From Saprospiraceae bacterium (GTDB lineage Bacteria; Bacteroidota; Bacteroidia; Chitinophagales; Saprospiraceae): a stretch of 64,000 nt of DNA. Every line of letters starts with the position of its first letter. Position 1 is the stretch's first letter. Positions 27,435 through 37,195 of the stretch are shown one piece after another. A model generated the notes under the pieces. That model worked only from the letters and a program-made list of their open reading frames with translations, did not search any database and was not told where the DNA came from. The stretch covers positions 124,001-188,000 of the forward strand of contig JADJLN010000019.1 of NCBI GenBank assembly GCA_016710115.1, written 5' to 3'. The position numbers and the translations under genes are program-made.

Positions 27435-28628
27435 TCAGTACCCGATCAACGTCAATACAAACCGAAATGCCAATCCACCCAGACCAATATTTCCAATCAC
27501 AAACCACCAGGCATACCCACGAGTACCTTCATATCTGTGGATCAGCAGATTGAATGCAACGGTCAGCGGTAGCAAGACCCTGGTAAATGCATATTGTCCC
27601 GCCAGAACAGACGGGCCAAGAACGAAGAACAGAATGGCAAATCCGATCCCGAACTGCCAGTAACGGTCTGCCCAACGTGGCCGCTTCACCACATAGATGG
27701 CCTGGATGATCATCGAGAACAGACTCACGATCTCCAGCATCTGACCGATACGAAAGAAGAGTGTTTCATTGCCGGAAGCCCGGATATCCGCTATCGCCAA
27801 AACCAGCTTGTCATAGATATTGAGAATCGGCCAACCAAAGTTGCCAGACCCGACAGGGCGACCCGGCGCAAGGGCCATCTGGACGTAAAGAAGCCACAGG
27901 GCAAGAGGAAGGACAAGGATGAGCAAACAAGCCACCCCACGAACAGACCACCACCCTGTTTTCCGGAATACATCCCAGGCCGCCGGATAGCTGAGCAGAG
28001 AGGTTTCTTTGATCAGCCCTGCAAATCCCAGGATCAACAAACACCAGAAGCCGGATATCGGAAGGCTGATCGCAGCCAGACTTACAACTACAGCCGGCAG
28101 ATCGGTCAAGGCTTTACTGACGGAAACCAGCGTACCTGTAGTCCACAGGAGGGCAATGGTCAGGCAGATATCGCGAACCCGATGGAAACCTACTGTTTTC
28201 CACAAGAGCAGAAAGAGCAGCGTCCAAAACATCAGGTTCACCAGCGCATAACTTTGCAAGATCCACCAGGTTTGTCCGGCTCCTAATACATAGGCCATCA
28301 ACGGCAGGCCGATCCGACGGGCCCGGTATTGCGGTCGGTCAAGAGCATCTTGCATGTCGGGATGGCGCAACGCAGGATCCACGGCCAGTTGGGCATAGAA
28401 TTGTCCGTCATACCCGAAACGGGACAAGACTTCCACATCCAGCGCCTTTACCTCTGCCAGCTGACGACCTTTCCAGCGCTTGCCAAACTGGATGACCGGG
28501 ATGAACCCTTCGTCCGAGGAGTACTGGTCCATCACCATCCCGAAGGGGATGATCGCCAGTATGCCGAACAGAAGCAACGGTTTCCAAATGCTGCTCAAAC
28601 GATGCTGAAATTGGGATAGACTGGTCAT
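27435..28628 (-). CDS. Polytopic membrane protein, glycosyltransferase-like
   Basis: 397 residues with ~10 hydrophobic segments. After the first helix (WKPLLLFGILAIIPFGMVM) comes a large outside loop with RFGYDGQFYAQLAVDPAL and RPQYRARRIGLPLMAYVLG. The DGQFY-(12)-R-Y-R-x(2)-R-x-G-P layout is seen in uncharacterised integral membrane proteins related to lipid-linked sugar transferases (GT39/GT-C-like). Function is therefore tentative. Its 3' end runs against the sorting-domain remnant. Together with locus A it lies between ssb and mutY. Confidence 0.7.
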   Translation of the reverse strand: MTSLSQFQHRLSSIWKPLLLFGILAIIPFGMVMDQYSSDEGFIPVIQFGKRWKGRQLAEVKALDVEVLSRFGYDGQFYAQLAVDPALRHPDMQDALDRPQYRARRIGLPLMAYVLGAGQTWWILQSYALVNLMFWTLLFLLLWKTVGFHRVRDICLTIALLWTTGTLVSVSKALTDLPAVVVSLAAISLPISGFWCLLILGFAGLIKETSLLSYPAAWDVFRKTGWWSVRGVACLLILVLPLALWLLYVQMALAPGRPVGSGNFGWPILNIYDKLVLAIADIRASGNETLFFRIGQMLEIVSLFSMIIQAIYVVKRPRWADRYWQFGIGFAILFFVLGPSVLAGQYAFTRVLLPLTVAFNLLIHRYEGTRGYAWWFVIGNIGLGGLAFRFVLTLIGY

Positions 28629-28801
28629 ATTATGGTCTGCACGTCAACGCCCGAAGATCAATTACCTGTTAAACTGCCACTTTCGTGCCTGTTTTCCATG
28701 CTCAACCTGATCATCGGCTTCACGCGGAGGCTGGAAAGATGAATCCGCAAAAGGAATGCAGACTTGGAATCGATTTCGGTCTCAACCAGGTACGAAATCA
28801 T

Positions 28802-29905
28802 TCAATCCTCAGACATCGGATGAAGACGAAAATAATCCGTCAGAAAACGTCTCATCATCCGGGGCATGGCATAGTTGCTGAAATCACCTTGCCGGACAGG
28901 AAGCCATTCGGATGGGATTCGGGAATGATCGGGTAAAGCCAACCGGATAAAGTGGCCATGAATGCGTTGATGGCTCAACAACTGGTTGAAGAGAGGTTCT
29001 TTTTCCAGGGAAAATGGAAATTCATGTCCTGTCCAATCCGACAGGATCTTCCGGAGATGTGCCTTTCGCTTTCGAATCGGGAGACCCGTGATCTCAGCAG
29101 CAGGAAATGTATGAAGACGGGGCCAGATGTCCTTGTTTTCACGTTCTACCAACCAGAGGGTATCCCGTTTCTGGAAAATGAAAAACACAAATGTCCGGTC
29201 GGTTACGGGTTGTTTTTTTTGTTTGACAGGCAGCTGGTCCACCCGATCCATCTGCAAGGCCAGACAGTCCTGGCTGAATGGACAATCTTCACACGCCGGA
29301 TTTCGGGGAGTACATTGGATGGCTCCAAAGTCCATGATCGCCTGATTGAATCGTGCCGGTTCCGTCCGGGCCAGAAGCTGGTTGGCAAGGTTCTGCAAAT
29401 GACGTCTGGTAGCGATCTGGTCGACGGGCTCTTCCAGACCGATCAATCGGCTGATCACCCGGATCACATTTCCATCCAGCACAGCATGGGCTCTACCGAA
29501 GGCAAAGCTGGCGATGGCTGCAGCGGTGTAGGGGCCAATACCCGGCAGGGAAAGCAGGTCTTCATAGGAATCCGGAAAAAGGCCATCCCGTTCACGGCTG
29601 ATGATCTGTGCCGTTCTGTGCAGATTGTGTGCGCGGTTGTAATAGCCGAGCCCTTCCCATAGTTTAAGAAGATTGCCGATCGGCAGTTCACTGAGATGAT
29701 GAACACTGGGACAGACCATTAGAAAACGGTTGTAATAGTCGATTACCGTTTCGGCCCGGGTTTGCTGGAGGAGGATCTCCGACAACCAGATCCGGTAGGG
29801 ATCGGTTTCTTCCCGCCAGGGAAGTGGCCGGTCGATCCGATCCGCCCAGGAGAACAGGCGTGGAGCAAATCGGACTGGCAGACGGTGTGGGAGGTCCATG
29901 GTCAT
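28802..29905 (-). CDS. mutY: A/G-specific adenine glycosylase MutY
   Basis: 367 residues (365 from the second ATG at 29899). It removes adenine mispaired with 8-oxoguanine. Motifs: PLPWREETDPYRIWLSEILL, QQTRAETVIDYYNRF, WEGLGYYNRAHNLHRTAQ, the helix-hairpin-helix LLSLPGIGPYTAAAIASFAF, the catalytic Asp region VLDGNVIRVISRL, and the 4Fe-4S ligands CTPRNPACEDCPFSQDC. A C-terminal MutT-like domain follows (TFVFFIFQKRDTLWLVEREN). The gene is on the same strand as ssb, gldE and gldD, its usual neighbours. Confidence 0.95.
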   Translation of the reverse strand: MTMDLPHRLPVRFAPRLFSWADRIDRPLPWREETDPYRIWLSEILLQQTRAETVIDYYNRFLMVCPSVHHLSELPIGNLLKLWEGLGYYNRAHNLHRTAQIISRERDGLFPDSYEDLLSLPGIGPYTAAAIASFAFGRAHAVLDGNVIRVISRLIGLEEPVDQIATRRHLQNLANQLLARTEPARFNQAIMDFGAIQCTPRNPACEDCPFSQDCLALQMDRVDQLPVKQKKQPVTDRTFVFFIFQKRDTLWLVERENKDIWPRLHTFPAAEITGLPIRKRKAHLRKILSDWTGHEFPFSLEKEPLFNQLLSHQRIHGHFIRLALPDHSRIPSEWLPVRQGDFSNYAMPRMMRRFLTDYFRLHPMSED

Positions 29906-29911
29906 ACAAAG

Positions 29912-29943
29912 AAAAAGGTGACGAGGGAATTCGTCACCTTTTT
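29912..29943 (-). terminator. Intrinsic terminator of the sigma-factor gene
   Basis: Arms AAAAAGGTGACG (29912-29923) and CGTCACCTTTTT (29932-29943) around an 8-nt loop. Read on the minus strand, the stem is followed by a U-rich tail, 30 bp after the sigma-factor stop and just before mutY. The flanking A and T runs make it potentially bidirectional. Confidence 0.8.
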
Positions 29944-29973
29944 TATTGATGAGGCTATGAGAATACGCAGGAA

Positions 29974-30521
29974 TCAGGCATGATCATCATCATGGTCGCC
30001 GTAGAGCTCAGCCATTTCGCTGTAGCGGGTACGGACCATACCTTTCAGCGCTTTCCGGGCAAAAAAGATCCGGCTTTTCACCGTGCCCAGGGGAAGCTCG
30101 AGGGCGTCGGCGATCTCCTGGTATTTGTATCCCTGATAATGCATCAGGAAGGGTACCCGGATGCTGTCGTCCAGACTGTCCAGCATGCCGTTAAGTTCCT
30201 TCATCATAATGTTGGATCCAGCATCATTGTGCACCGGGTTGATCCTGAATTGATATAATACTGGTTGTCCGTTGAATCAAACAAGGTATTCGCTTTGACC
30301 TTTTCCGGTAGTTGTTGATAAAGATGTTCTTCATGATCGTAAACAACCAGGCTTTGAAGTTGGTCCCGTGGACGGAATTTGTCCCGATTGGTCAGGGCGC
30401 GAAAGGCTGTTTCCTGATAGAGATCCCGTGAATCATCCACATTCTTGGTCAGATTATAAGCAAATGCATGCAAGTAATTGCTCATCTGATTGAACTGTTG
30501 ATTGAATTCTATGGTCGACAT
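29974..30521 (-). CDS. Sigma-70 family (ECF-type) RNA polymerase sigma factor (frame broken)
   Basis: About 180 codons from ATG 30521 (MSTIEFNQQFNQMSNYLHAF). Region 2 reads FAYNLTKNVDDSRDLYQETA, FRALTNRDKFRP, and in a second frame TNFKAWLFTIMKNIFINNYR. Region 4 reads MLDSLDDSIRVPFLMHYQGY, KYQEIADALELPLGTVKSRI and FFARKALKGMV. The product must be joined across at least three one-base breaks (near 30367, 30300 and 30240), which look like errors. There is no adjacent anti-sigma gene, so the signal it answers to is unknown. The ~250 bp upstream are AT-rich and hold its promoter. Confidence 0.85.
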
Positions 30522-30769
30522 AACACCGCTTTTGTTGAACCAAATATACATGACTTTTAAACAAAAAAAGCCGTTATGCCTCTTTATTTAGACAAGTTCT
30601 AAGAAACCAGAGATAAAATATTGATAATCAATAGCATTAGACAACCATTAGAAGTTGGTTAAGAAAATCTTAATTCATTTTTTATTGAAAGATTGTCGGC
30701 CAGACGGCATTTACCGAGCACAATCGACAAGGAAACATCCAACAGAACGGTGTGTGATAGCCTGTCCTG

Positions 30770-31570
30770 CTATTTGCATAATGCGTTGATACCCAATATA
30801 TAATTCGAGACAACGCCGATCTTCAATGCGGTTTGATCTCCTGCAAATCCCTGGATATCTGAATCGTTCAACAATTTTTCCGCCTGACGCGTCAACGGTT
30901 GGCCAACAGGTAACCAGGACCAGTGCCACTTCTCCTCCTCATACCCTTCAGGTCGATCAGGACCTTTAGGACTATAAGGCTGACAAAATCCATACGAGCC
31001 TGCATGAGCCACCAGCCAGGCATATACGCGTTCCCCTTCCCCCTGCTCAAACCATTGATTTTCCAAATGATTGAGATCAATATCGGTTCCCCAGTGATGG
31101 CGACTTGTACCCGGCATGGAACTGAATCGCAGGATGCGTTTTGCCCGCTCAACCGGATCGGGAACGGTCTCCGCGAGATTCACACCCCCCTCCACCAGGG
31201 TCTGACCGGTCCATTTCTTTTCCCAGATCTGCTTCTGCCTGTCAAAATTGCGTGTCGCCGAAATGATTTTCAGGTGGACTCCATCCTTTTTGGCCGCCTC
31301 ATACATATCGACAAATGCAGCATAAGCATCTTTGCGCATCAGCATACCCGAAGCACTGGCATGTTCGGGAAGAATTTCGGTAAAATCCGGATGGAATGCC
31401 GGATCAAATTTTCCCGTGATATATTCCGTGGTAAACGAAAGCTCATCGCCTTTTCTGGTCGTATCCTGCACGGGCTCATCAATGGTAATACGGCCATCGG
31501 AAACAGCAGGTGACGAACAACTGAAGAAGATGAACGCACAGGAGAGGATCAACAACATTCTGTTTTGCAT
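30770..31570 (-). CDS. M15-family D,D-carboxypeptidase-like lipoprotein
   Basis: 266 residues from ATG 31570; the N-terminus is a lipoprotein signal (MLLILSCAFIFFSC-SSPAVS). The VanY/M15 metallopeptidase domain follows: LKIISATRNFDRQKQIWEKK, SSMPGTSRHHWGTDIDLNHL (zinc His and Asp) and EKWHWSWLP (second His). It is predicted to trim peptidoglycan stem peptides from the outer or inner membrane face. It follows the DUF5682 gene by 41 bp on the same strand and may be read through from it, though the two seem functionally unrelated. Confidence 0.88.
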   Translation of the reverse strand: MQNRMLLILSCAFIFFSCSSPAVSDGRITIDEPVQDTTRKGDELSFTTEYITGKFDPAFHPDFTEILPEHASASGMLMRKDAYAAFVDMYEAAKKDGVHLKIISATRNFDRQKQIWEKKWTGQTLVEGGVNLAETVPDPVERAKRILRFSSMPGTSRHHWGTDIDLNHLENQWFEQGEGERVYAWLVAHAGSYGFCQPYSPKGPDRPEGYEEEKWHWSWLPVGQPLTRQAEKLLNDSDIQGFAGDQTALKIGVVSNYILGINALCK

Positions 31571-31611
31571 ACCAACCGTTAAACATGTGAAAGGTACAAA
31601 TTGAGCGGACG

Positions 31612-33819
31612 TCATACCCCAAACAGCCATCGGTTCAGGACGGGTAGGAGGATCTTTTCCTGGGTTTCTGATATGGGAAATCGCATGTCAACCCTGTCTG
31701 ATGTTCTGGATACAGGGCGTTGGAGCAGGATGGCGATTTGCCGCTTGGCACCCGGACTATAGTTGCTGAACGTTCGGCGAAGCAGGGGTAGAACGGTTGT
31801 AAATTCATTTTCGGGGATACCGTTCACCCATGCATTGAGCGATAACCAGAGATCCGGTTGATGGAGAAGAAGGGCTTCAGAACCCGTCATCAATCCACTG
31901 CACCAGGATGCCGCCAGAGCCAGATCAGGCTGCTTTTGTAAAGAGGTTGCGAGTTGACGTACAAATTGTTGATTGGACAATTTCCCTTCCTCAACCAGGA
32001 GCCGGGTAAGCCCACCCTGGACGTACGGGTGGACTCCCTTTGAACCAGCAGCTTGTTCAACAATCTGAAGGATATCAGATTCGTCCATCGTTCGCTCCAA
32101 CAGACGAAGGTCTGTCAATACCTGTCGGATCCGGACTGGCATGTCAATCGCTTGTTCATCACTCAAACCTTGAAGGGATCCCGGCAACCCGACAACAATC
32201 CGCACGATCAGCCTGTCCAGCAGAAGGAGACGATCCTGACGTCCAGACTGATCCTCCTGTTCGTAGAGATGGATGTACACCAGAGGTGTCAATGTCTTCA
32301 TCAGATCCTCAATATCCCTGGACTCGGCTACCCGGTCCATCAAAATGCGGGACAGCTCCGAGGCCGTACCGGGCAGATCAGCAAGCAGACTTTCCCGCAA
32401 CCAGTGTGAAAGCTGCGCCATGGTCGTTGACGATGAGGACCGATGCAGAACAGATGCATGAACCGCTTCGGCAATGGTCAATCCCCACAAACCGGCCTCC
32501 AGAAGTCGCATCCCAAACTGTTTTTTCCAATGCAGCGTCCACTGTTCCCGAAAACTGCCCTTGGTCCGCTCTCCCCGACTTTTCCAGGTGCCCCATGGAA
32601 GGTCCAGGAGATGTAGGCGGTGCAGCAGGATACTGGCCAGTTTGTTTGCCGGTTTTCGCAGATCAAGATCGACAGCCACCTTGCCAGGTGTTTCCAGTGC
32701 TCTCTTCAATCGTGCAGAACGAACAGCAGCATGGAAATCCTCCTGCAGGGGTGTGCGGGGAATGGTATCTGGCACTTTGCCTATCCGGTCTCCGATCAGG
32801 TTTTTATCCCGGATGATCCCCAGCCATTGTTCATCACCCTGGGCCAGTGTGGCCAGGGCCGCTTGTTCCAGTTCCTGAAATCCCGGCTGGTGCATATTGC
32901 GCAGCGTGGCCAGAGCTTCAGCCATTTCGACGGCTGCCGGGACAGAAGCAGGGGGAACAGGTAGATCACTGGACCGAAGTAACTGGGCTGTTCTGGCCAT
33001 CCAGTGGATGGTCGTCCGGTTTTGATGCTCAAACAACAGGTCGTACCAGGCCGGACTAAGCACACCTGCACCATACCCGCTTCGTGTGGCAAGATGCTCA
33101 TACGTCCAGGGCACCCAGGTAGATGCCAGAGGTGTCGCAGGATACTCCTGTACCATCCGTTGATCGGCATCCTGATCATAGCGATCCAATGCCAAACCGG
33201 GAACATGATAGGCCCCACAGACCACTGCGATCCGTTGATACCCACGATGCAGATATTCACGAATAGTCCGCCTCATCCAGGCCTCCCGCATCAACAAACC
33301 TGTATCCTCCACATCATCCATCTCCGATCGGATCTCTGTCATCAATTGACCGATCGCAGGAAAGAGATCCTCATCACCATGGACCTGCTCAAAATAATAT
33401 TCCCACCAGCGCTCGGTATCGGAATAACCCATGGTTTTAGCGACAATACCAAACGGGTCCCGCTGACCACTCCAGGATGGCTCTTCCTTCAGATGGATCT
33501 GAATCCCCCATGGCAGATCCATAGCGATGAGCGGGACATGGTGGCTGGTCGCATATCTGGCCGCTAACCACTCGGGTGAAAATCGGGCGAAAGGCAGATG
33601 CGCGGATATATCCGGTTGGCGGGGAGAATAGATCAGCATGGCCAAAGGAGGGATCAAGCCCGCATCTCCGATCAGATCCAGTGCACCTTGTCCATCGGCC
33701 GGGCATTCCAGCAGCAGACAATCCGGTTTCCACACATGTAGTGATTCAAGCAGTCGTCGTGCTGATCCCGGTCCGTGATGCCGAATCCCAAAAAGTCGAA
33801 TAGCGTCTGGTCGGTTCAT
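31612..33819 (-). CDS. DUF5682-family protein
   Basis: 735 residues, soluble, no signal peptide. The N-terminal ~250 residues begin AIRLFGIRHHGPGSARRLLE, then CLLLECPADGQGALDL, and include RIAVVCGAYHVPGLALDRYD. These Gly-x-Arg-His-His, Glu and CGAYHVPGL points resemble the TIKI/TraB-EreA superfamily of putative hydrolases (inference). The remainder is mostly helical. DUF5682 genes are known to travel with a MoxR-type AAA ATPase and, in fuller clusters, with SWIM, DUF5691 and von Willebrand A proteins. Here only the MoxR gene is present, 193 bp upstream on the same strand. Function is not established. Confidence 0.82.
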   Translation of the reverse strand: MNRPDAIRLFGIRHHGPGSARRLLESLHVWKPDCLLLECPADGQGALDLIGDAGLIPPLAMLIYSPRQPDISAHLPFARFSPEWLAARYATSHHVPLIAMDLPWGIQIHLKEEPSWSGQRDPFGIVAKTMGYSDTERWWEYYFEQVHGDEDLFPAIGQLMTEIRSEMDDVEDTGLLMREAWMRRTIREYLHRGYQRIAVVCGAYHVPGLALDRYDQDADQRMVQEYPATPLASTWVPWTYEHLATRSGYGAGVLSPAWYDLLFEHQNRTTIHWMARTAQLLRSSDLPVPPASVPAAVEMAEALATLRNMHQPGFQELEQAALATLAQGDEQWLGIIRDKNLIGDRIGKVPDTIPRTPLQEDFHAAVRSARLKRALETPGKVAVDLDLRKPANKLASILLHRLHLLDLPWGTWKSRGERTKGSFREQWTLHWKKQFGMRLLEAGLWGLTIAEAVHASVLHRSSSSTTMAQLSHWLRESLLADLPGTASELSRILMDRVAESRDIEDLMKTLTPLVYIHLYEQEDQSGRQDRLLLLDRLIVRIVVGLPGSLQGLSDEQAIDMPVRIRQVLTDLRLLERTMDESDILQIVEQAAGSKGVHPYVQGGLTRLLVEEGKLSNQQFVRQLATSLQKQPDLALAASWCSGLMTGSEALLLHQPDLWLSLNAWVNGIPENEFTTVLPLLRRTFSNYSPGAKRQIAILLQRPVSRTSDRVDMRFPISETQEKILLPVLNRWLFGV

Positions 33820-34012
33820 CCTGATCCGAAGATGATAGAAATGCCTTGAAATTCAAACCTGCAATGGTGCAAAGCACCTATTGAGGCCTTCAGAATCGTC
33901 TACCGGAAAGAACTCGGTGAACATGGACATGTTAACCACAGGAATCCTGCGCCAATATACCAGCACATCAGTCCAGCGATTCCGGGCAGCAATTGTCTAT
34001 GCGAACGAACAC

Positions 34013-35122
34013 TTATGTGTCAGCCCGACAATCCTCATACAGATCGGCCCATTCTGTTCTGCCTTTCAGGACAGTATCCCGATATTCCTGCCAGATCTCC
34101 GTATCCGTTGACGGGTCCTTGATCACAGCCTGACGGATACCAGGCGCCAGATCCTCTGCTCTCAGTTTGCCATTGCCAAAGTAACAGGCCATCGCCAGCC
34201 CCTGATTGATAACAGAGATAGCCTCCGCAGCGCTCAGAGTGGCACTGGGCTTTTTCAACTTCTCCTGCTGGTCCTCTGTGCGTCCCTGGCGTAATTCACG
34301 AAAGATGGTGACCAGTCGTTCGATCTCTCTGACGGGGATCGGGATCTCTTCTTTCATCGTGTGCAGAAAATCTGCACGCACCCTGTCCTGAACGATCTTT
34401 ACCTCCTCCTTGAGCGAAGCGGGCATAGGCATGACTACGGTATTGAATCGGCGACGGAGTGCCGAGCTCAGGTCATTGATCCCTCTGTCCCTGTCATTTG
34501 CTGTGGCGATCAGATTGAACCCTGGAAGTGCCTGGACCCTGGTATTCAGTTCTGGCACCGGCAGGATCTTCTCGGAAAGGATGGTAATCAGACTGTCTTG
34601 CACGTCTGATGGAATACGTGTCAGTTCTTCAATCCGGACAATCGCGCCTTCTGCCATGGCGTGATAGACGGGACTGGGCACAAGTGCCTTCTGGACAGGT
34701 CCTTCCTGCAACAGCACGGCATAATTCCAGGAATAACGAAGGGCTTCTTCCGCCAGTCCGGAAGTCCCCTGAATCAAGCGCGTTGAATCACCGCTGATCG
34801 CTGCTGCCAGATGTTCAGCTACCCAGGTTTTCGCGGTACCAGGAGCACCGAGCAGGAGAAGGGCCCTGTCTGTGAGCAGGGTGGCAATGGCTGCTTCTAT
34901 AATACGAGGCTGACCAATGTATTTTGGAGTGATGAGTGTGCCATCCGGAAGCTTCCCCCCCATCAGATAGGTCCTGACGGCAACAGGCGACAAGTGCCAT
35001 TGCGGTGGCCGATGGCCCTTATCCGTTTTGGCCAGCGCTTCCAGTTCCAGTGCGAAGACAACTTCAGCCGCGGGCCGCAACACGGTGTCCGGAGTCAACG
35101 GGGTTTGCGATTTTACTTTGGC
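34013..35122 (-). CDS. MoxR-like AAA+ ATPase
   Basis: 369 residues from ATG 35122 (MAKVKSQTPLTPDTVL); an ATG eight codons earlier is possible. Motifs: Walker A ALLLLGAPGTAKTWVAEHLA, Walker B GAIVRIEELTRIPSDVQDSL, sensor 1 GFNLIATANDRDRG, arginine finger LSSALRRRFNTVVMPMP. AAA+ remodelling ATPases of the MoxR branch act with vWA proteins as chaperones. The DUF5682 partner downstream defines the pair. An orphan plus-strand terminator lies ~110 bp beyond the start. Confidence 0.88.
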   Translation of the reverse strand, partial: AKVKSQTPLTPDTVLRPAAEVVFALELEALAKTDKGHRPPQWHLSPVAVRTYLMGGKLPDGTLITPKYIGQPRIIEAAIATLLTDRALLLLGAPGTAKTWVAEHLAAAISGDSTRLIQGTSGLAEEALRYSWNYAVLLQEGPVQKALVPSPVYHAMAEGAIVRIEELTRIPSDVQDSLITILSEKILPVPELNTRVQALPGFNLIATANDRDRGINDLSSALRRRFNTVVMPMPASLKEEVKIVQDRVRADFLHTMKEEIPIPVREIERLVTIFRELRQGRTEDQQEKLKKPSATLSAAEAISVINQGLAMACYFGNGKLRAEDLAPGIRQAVIKDPSTDTEIWQEYRDTVLKGRTEWADLYEDCRADT

Positions 35123-35235
35123 CATGGCGCAATTTACGGCAACCACCGGGTGATTCGATCTCCCGGTTTACTGGAACCATTTTCTTTCCATCAGCCTTAT
35201 ATATGTAGACCCGAAGCCGACACCAAAGATCGATG

Positions 35236-35268
35236 ACCCGCACCACGAGAGTGGATGCGGGTTTTTTT
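35236..35268 (+). terminator. Orphan intrinsic terminator on the plus strand
   Basis: ACCCGCACCAC (35236-35246), loop GAGA, GTGGATGCGGGT (35251-35262, one bulged A), then TTTTTTT to 35268. It would end plus-strand transcripts, yet no plus-strand gene lies upstream within several kb. Read on the minus strand there is no U-tract. It may end a small RNA that starts in the 35130-35235 stretch, divergent from the MoxR gene. Confidence 0.75.
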
Positions 35269-35274
35269 ATCGAC

Positions 35275-35719
35275 CCATCATCCCAAAGTCCCACAGTCTT
35301 CATTGACCACTCAGTCACTTAGAGGAATTTTGGGGTGAAATAAAAAGTCCACTAGTGAGCTTGGGGGTGTTCTGAAGTATAGGGTATAGTCCACTAAGAA
35401 ATCATGGAGAAGGGCAATTTCCGTCTCCGTCTCTCAGTCACTTCGTCTTCATTTCACAACTGAGTCACATGGTCACAAAGTCGCACAGTCTTCATTGACC
35501 ACTCAGGCACTGCGGACACTATTGCAGTGGAATAGAACACCGGCTGGAGGGCTATTCAGCATGCTGAAGTAAAGATTAGTGCATTCAGAAATCAGGGCAG
35601 GCCATCTCTCAGTCTTTTCCTCTCCAAGTCTCTACGTCCCTAAGTCTCCAGATCGCCTCCCCGGGTACGTGAAAAATGAGCTTCATTTTCCCCTATCTTG
35701 GCCGTCAGGAGTATACCCT
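35275..35719. repeat. Intergenic composite repeat region
   Basis: No gene. Two related phrases, CACAGTCTTCATTGACCACT at 35290 and again at 35485, lie 195 bp apart. The stretch 35485-35575 is the inverse of 47150-47240: read on the minus strand it gives TTCTATTCCACTGCAATAG followed by AGTGGTCAATGAAGACT, against TTCTATTCTACTGCTATAG and the same end at 47190-47236. The area also holds CCACTAAGAAATCATGG and related motifs found in 46985-48229, so it belongs to the same dispersed family. Confidence 0.75.
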
Positions 35720-37188
35720 ATGTCCGTCCGAAAACTTGCCGGCGAAACAATGATCTACGGATTGTCCAGTATACTGGGCCGTTTCGCCAATTTCCTGCTG
35801 GTGCCGCTCTATACCTGGATCCTGGTGGATGCGGAATTCGGCGACATTGCCTATTTCTATGCCCTGATGGGCTTTCTCAAGGTCTTGTACACCCTCCAGT
35901 TGGATACAGCCTTCTTCCGATTCGGACAGGACCCCGGCCAACGCCCGGCAGCATTTGCGGCTATTCTGCGTCCCGTTTCCCTCTATATTCTGTTCCTCAC
36001 TGCCGCATTGCTGGTCCTGGCACCATGGTCAGCCGAATGGACGGGATACCCGGCATATGTTGCTGATTTCCGCCTGATCGCCATCCTCCTCGCACTGGAT
36101 GCCTTTACCGAGTTTCCGTTGGCCCGGTTGCGCCTCGAACAGCGCCCCCTCCGATTCGCCGGTATCCGGATCACCGGTATCGTGGTCAACGTGATTGCCA
36201 ATGTCCTCTTCCTGCTGGTCCTCCCCACCTGGCTGGATGAGACTGCGGCACCCTGGCTCTATCCGGAAAGCCGTCTGACCCTGGTCTTGTGGGCCAATCT
36301 CATCGGCTCTGCAGTTACGTTTATCCTGGTTTCCAAGGATCTTCGTTATCTGTTTCATGCAGGGAGTAAAGCCCTCTTTGGTCCCATGTTCCGGGGTATG
36401 CCGCCCCGCTCATCCTGGTTGCCTTTGCCGGGGTGATCAATGAAATGTTGGACCGTCAGCTCCTGCGTTTTCTATTACCTGGAAGCGAGGATGAGGTCCG
36501 TGCACAGATCGGTATTTATTCGGCCAATTATCGGTTGGCTATGGTCATCTCCCTGTTCACCCAGGCCTTCCGCTATGCCGCGGAACCGTTCTTTTTTCGG
36601 GAATCCGGATCAGCAACCGCCCAACAGACCTATGCCCGTGTCTCGCGCCTGTTCACCCTTGCGGCCAGTGTCGGCCTGCTGATCATCCTCCTCTTCCAGG
36701 ACTGGTTGAAGTTTTTTATCGGCCGCGAAGGAAGCACCTTTCATGATGGCTTGAAAGTATTGCCTGTTTTGTTGACAGCCAACATTTTATTAGGTCTGTA
36801 TTACAATTTCTCTGTCTGGTACAAACTCACAGACAAAACACGCTCCGGTGCCTGGATCTCCATTGGAGGAGCATTCATCACTATCCTGGGGAATGTCCTT
36901 TTTATCCCGCAGTATGGTTACGTGGCTTCTGCCTGGACTACCCTGGTCTGTTATGCGATCATGGTTATCGTGAGCTATGCCTGGGGACAAAAACACTATC
37001 CCGTGCCGTATCAAATGGGGCGGATGGGGATGTATATCGGTTCGGCGCTGCTGGTGGTCGGTTTGGCCCGCACCCTCCTGGACGGGCTGCCGGATCAGTA
37101 CCGATTGATGACTTACGTTGGGATAACCCTTTTCTTTATAGCGGGGTGGGGAATACCGGAAAGGAGAATGTTAACCAGGAGCGAATAG
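35720..37188 (+). CDS. Oligosaccharide flippase / polysaccharide biosynthesis membrane protein (frame broken)
   Basis: About 489 codons from ATG 35720 (MSVRKLAGETMIYGLSSILG). Roughly 12-14 hydrophobic helices with the Wzx/MATE-like start RFANFLLVPLYTWILVDAEF and the later half NEMLDRQLLRFLLPGSEDEV, QIGIYSANYRLAMVISLFTQ, FRYAAEPFFF. The frame breaks near 36395 (tatgccgccccgctc; the second frame reads APLILVAFAGVINEM). Such proteins flip lipid-linked sugars for surface polysaccharide. The glycosyltransferase at 37404, convergent to it, may work in the same pathway. Confidence 0.88.
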
Positions 37189-37195
37189 ACCGATA

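Noticed and set aside
21335..28801. Insertion sequence or phage as carrier of locus A
   Set aside because: No transposase, integrase, phage gene or terminal inverted repeat could be found in or next to the locus.
35150..35200. tRNA-like T-arm (CCGGGTGATTCGATCTCCCGG followed by ACCA-like bases)
   Set aside because: The loop is too long and no matching acceptor or anticodon arm is found upstream.
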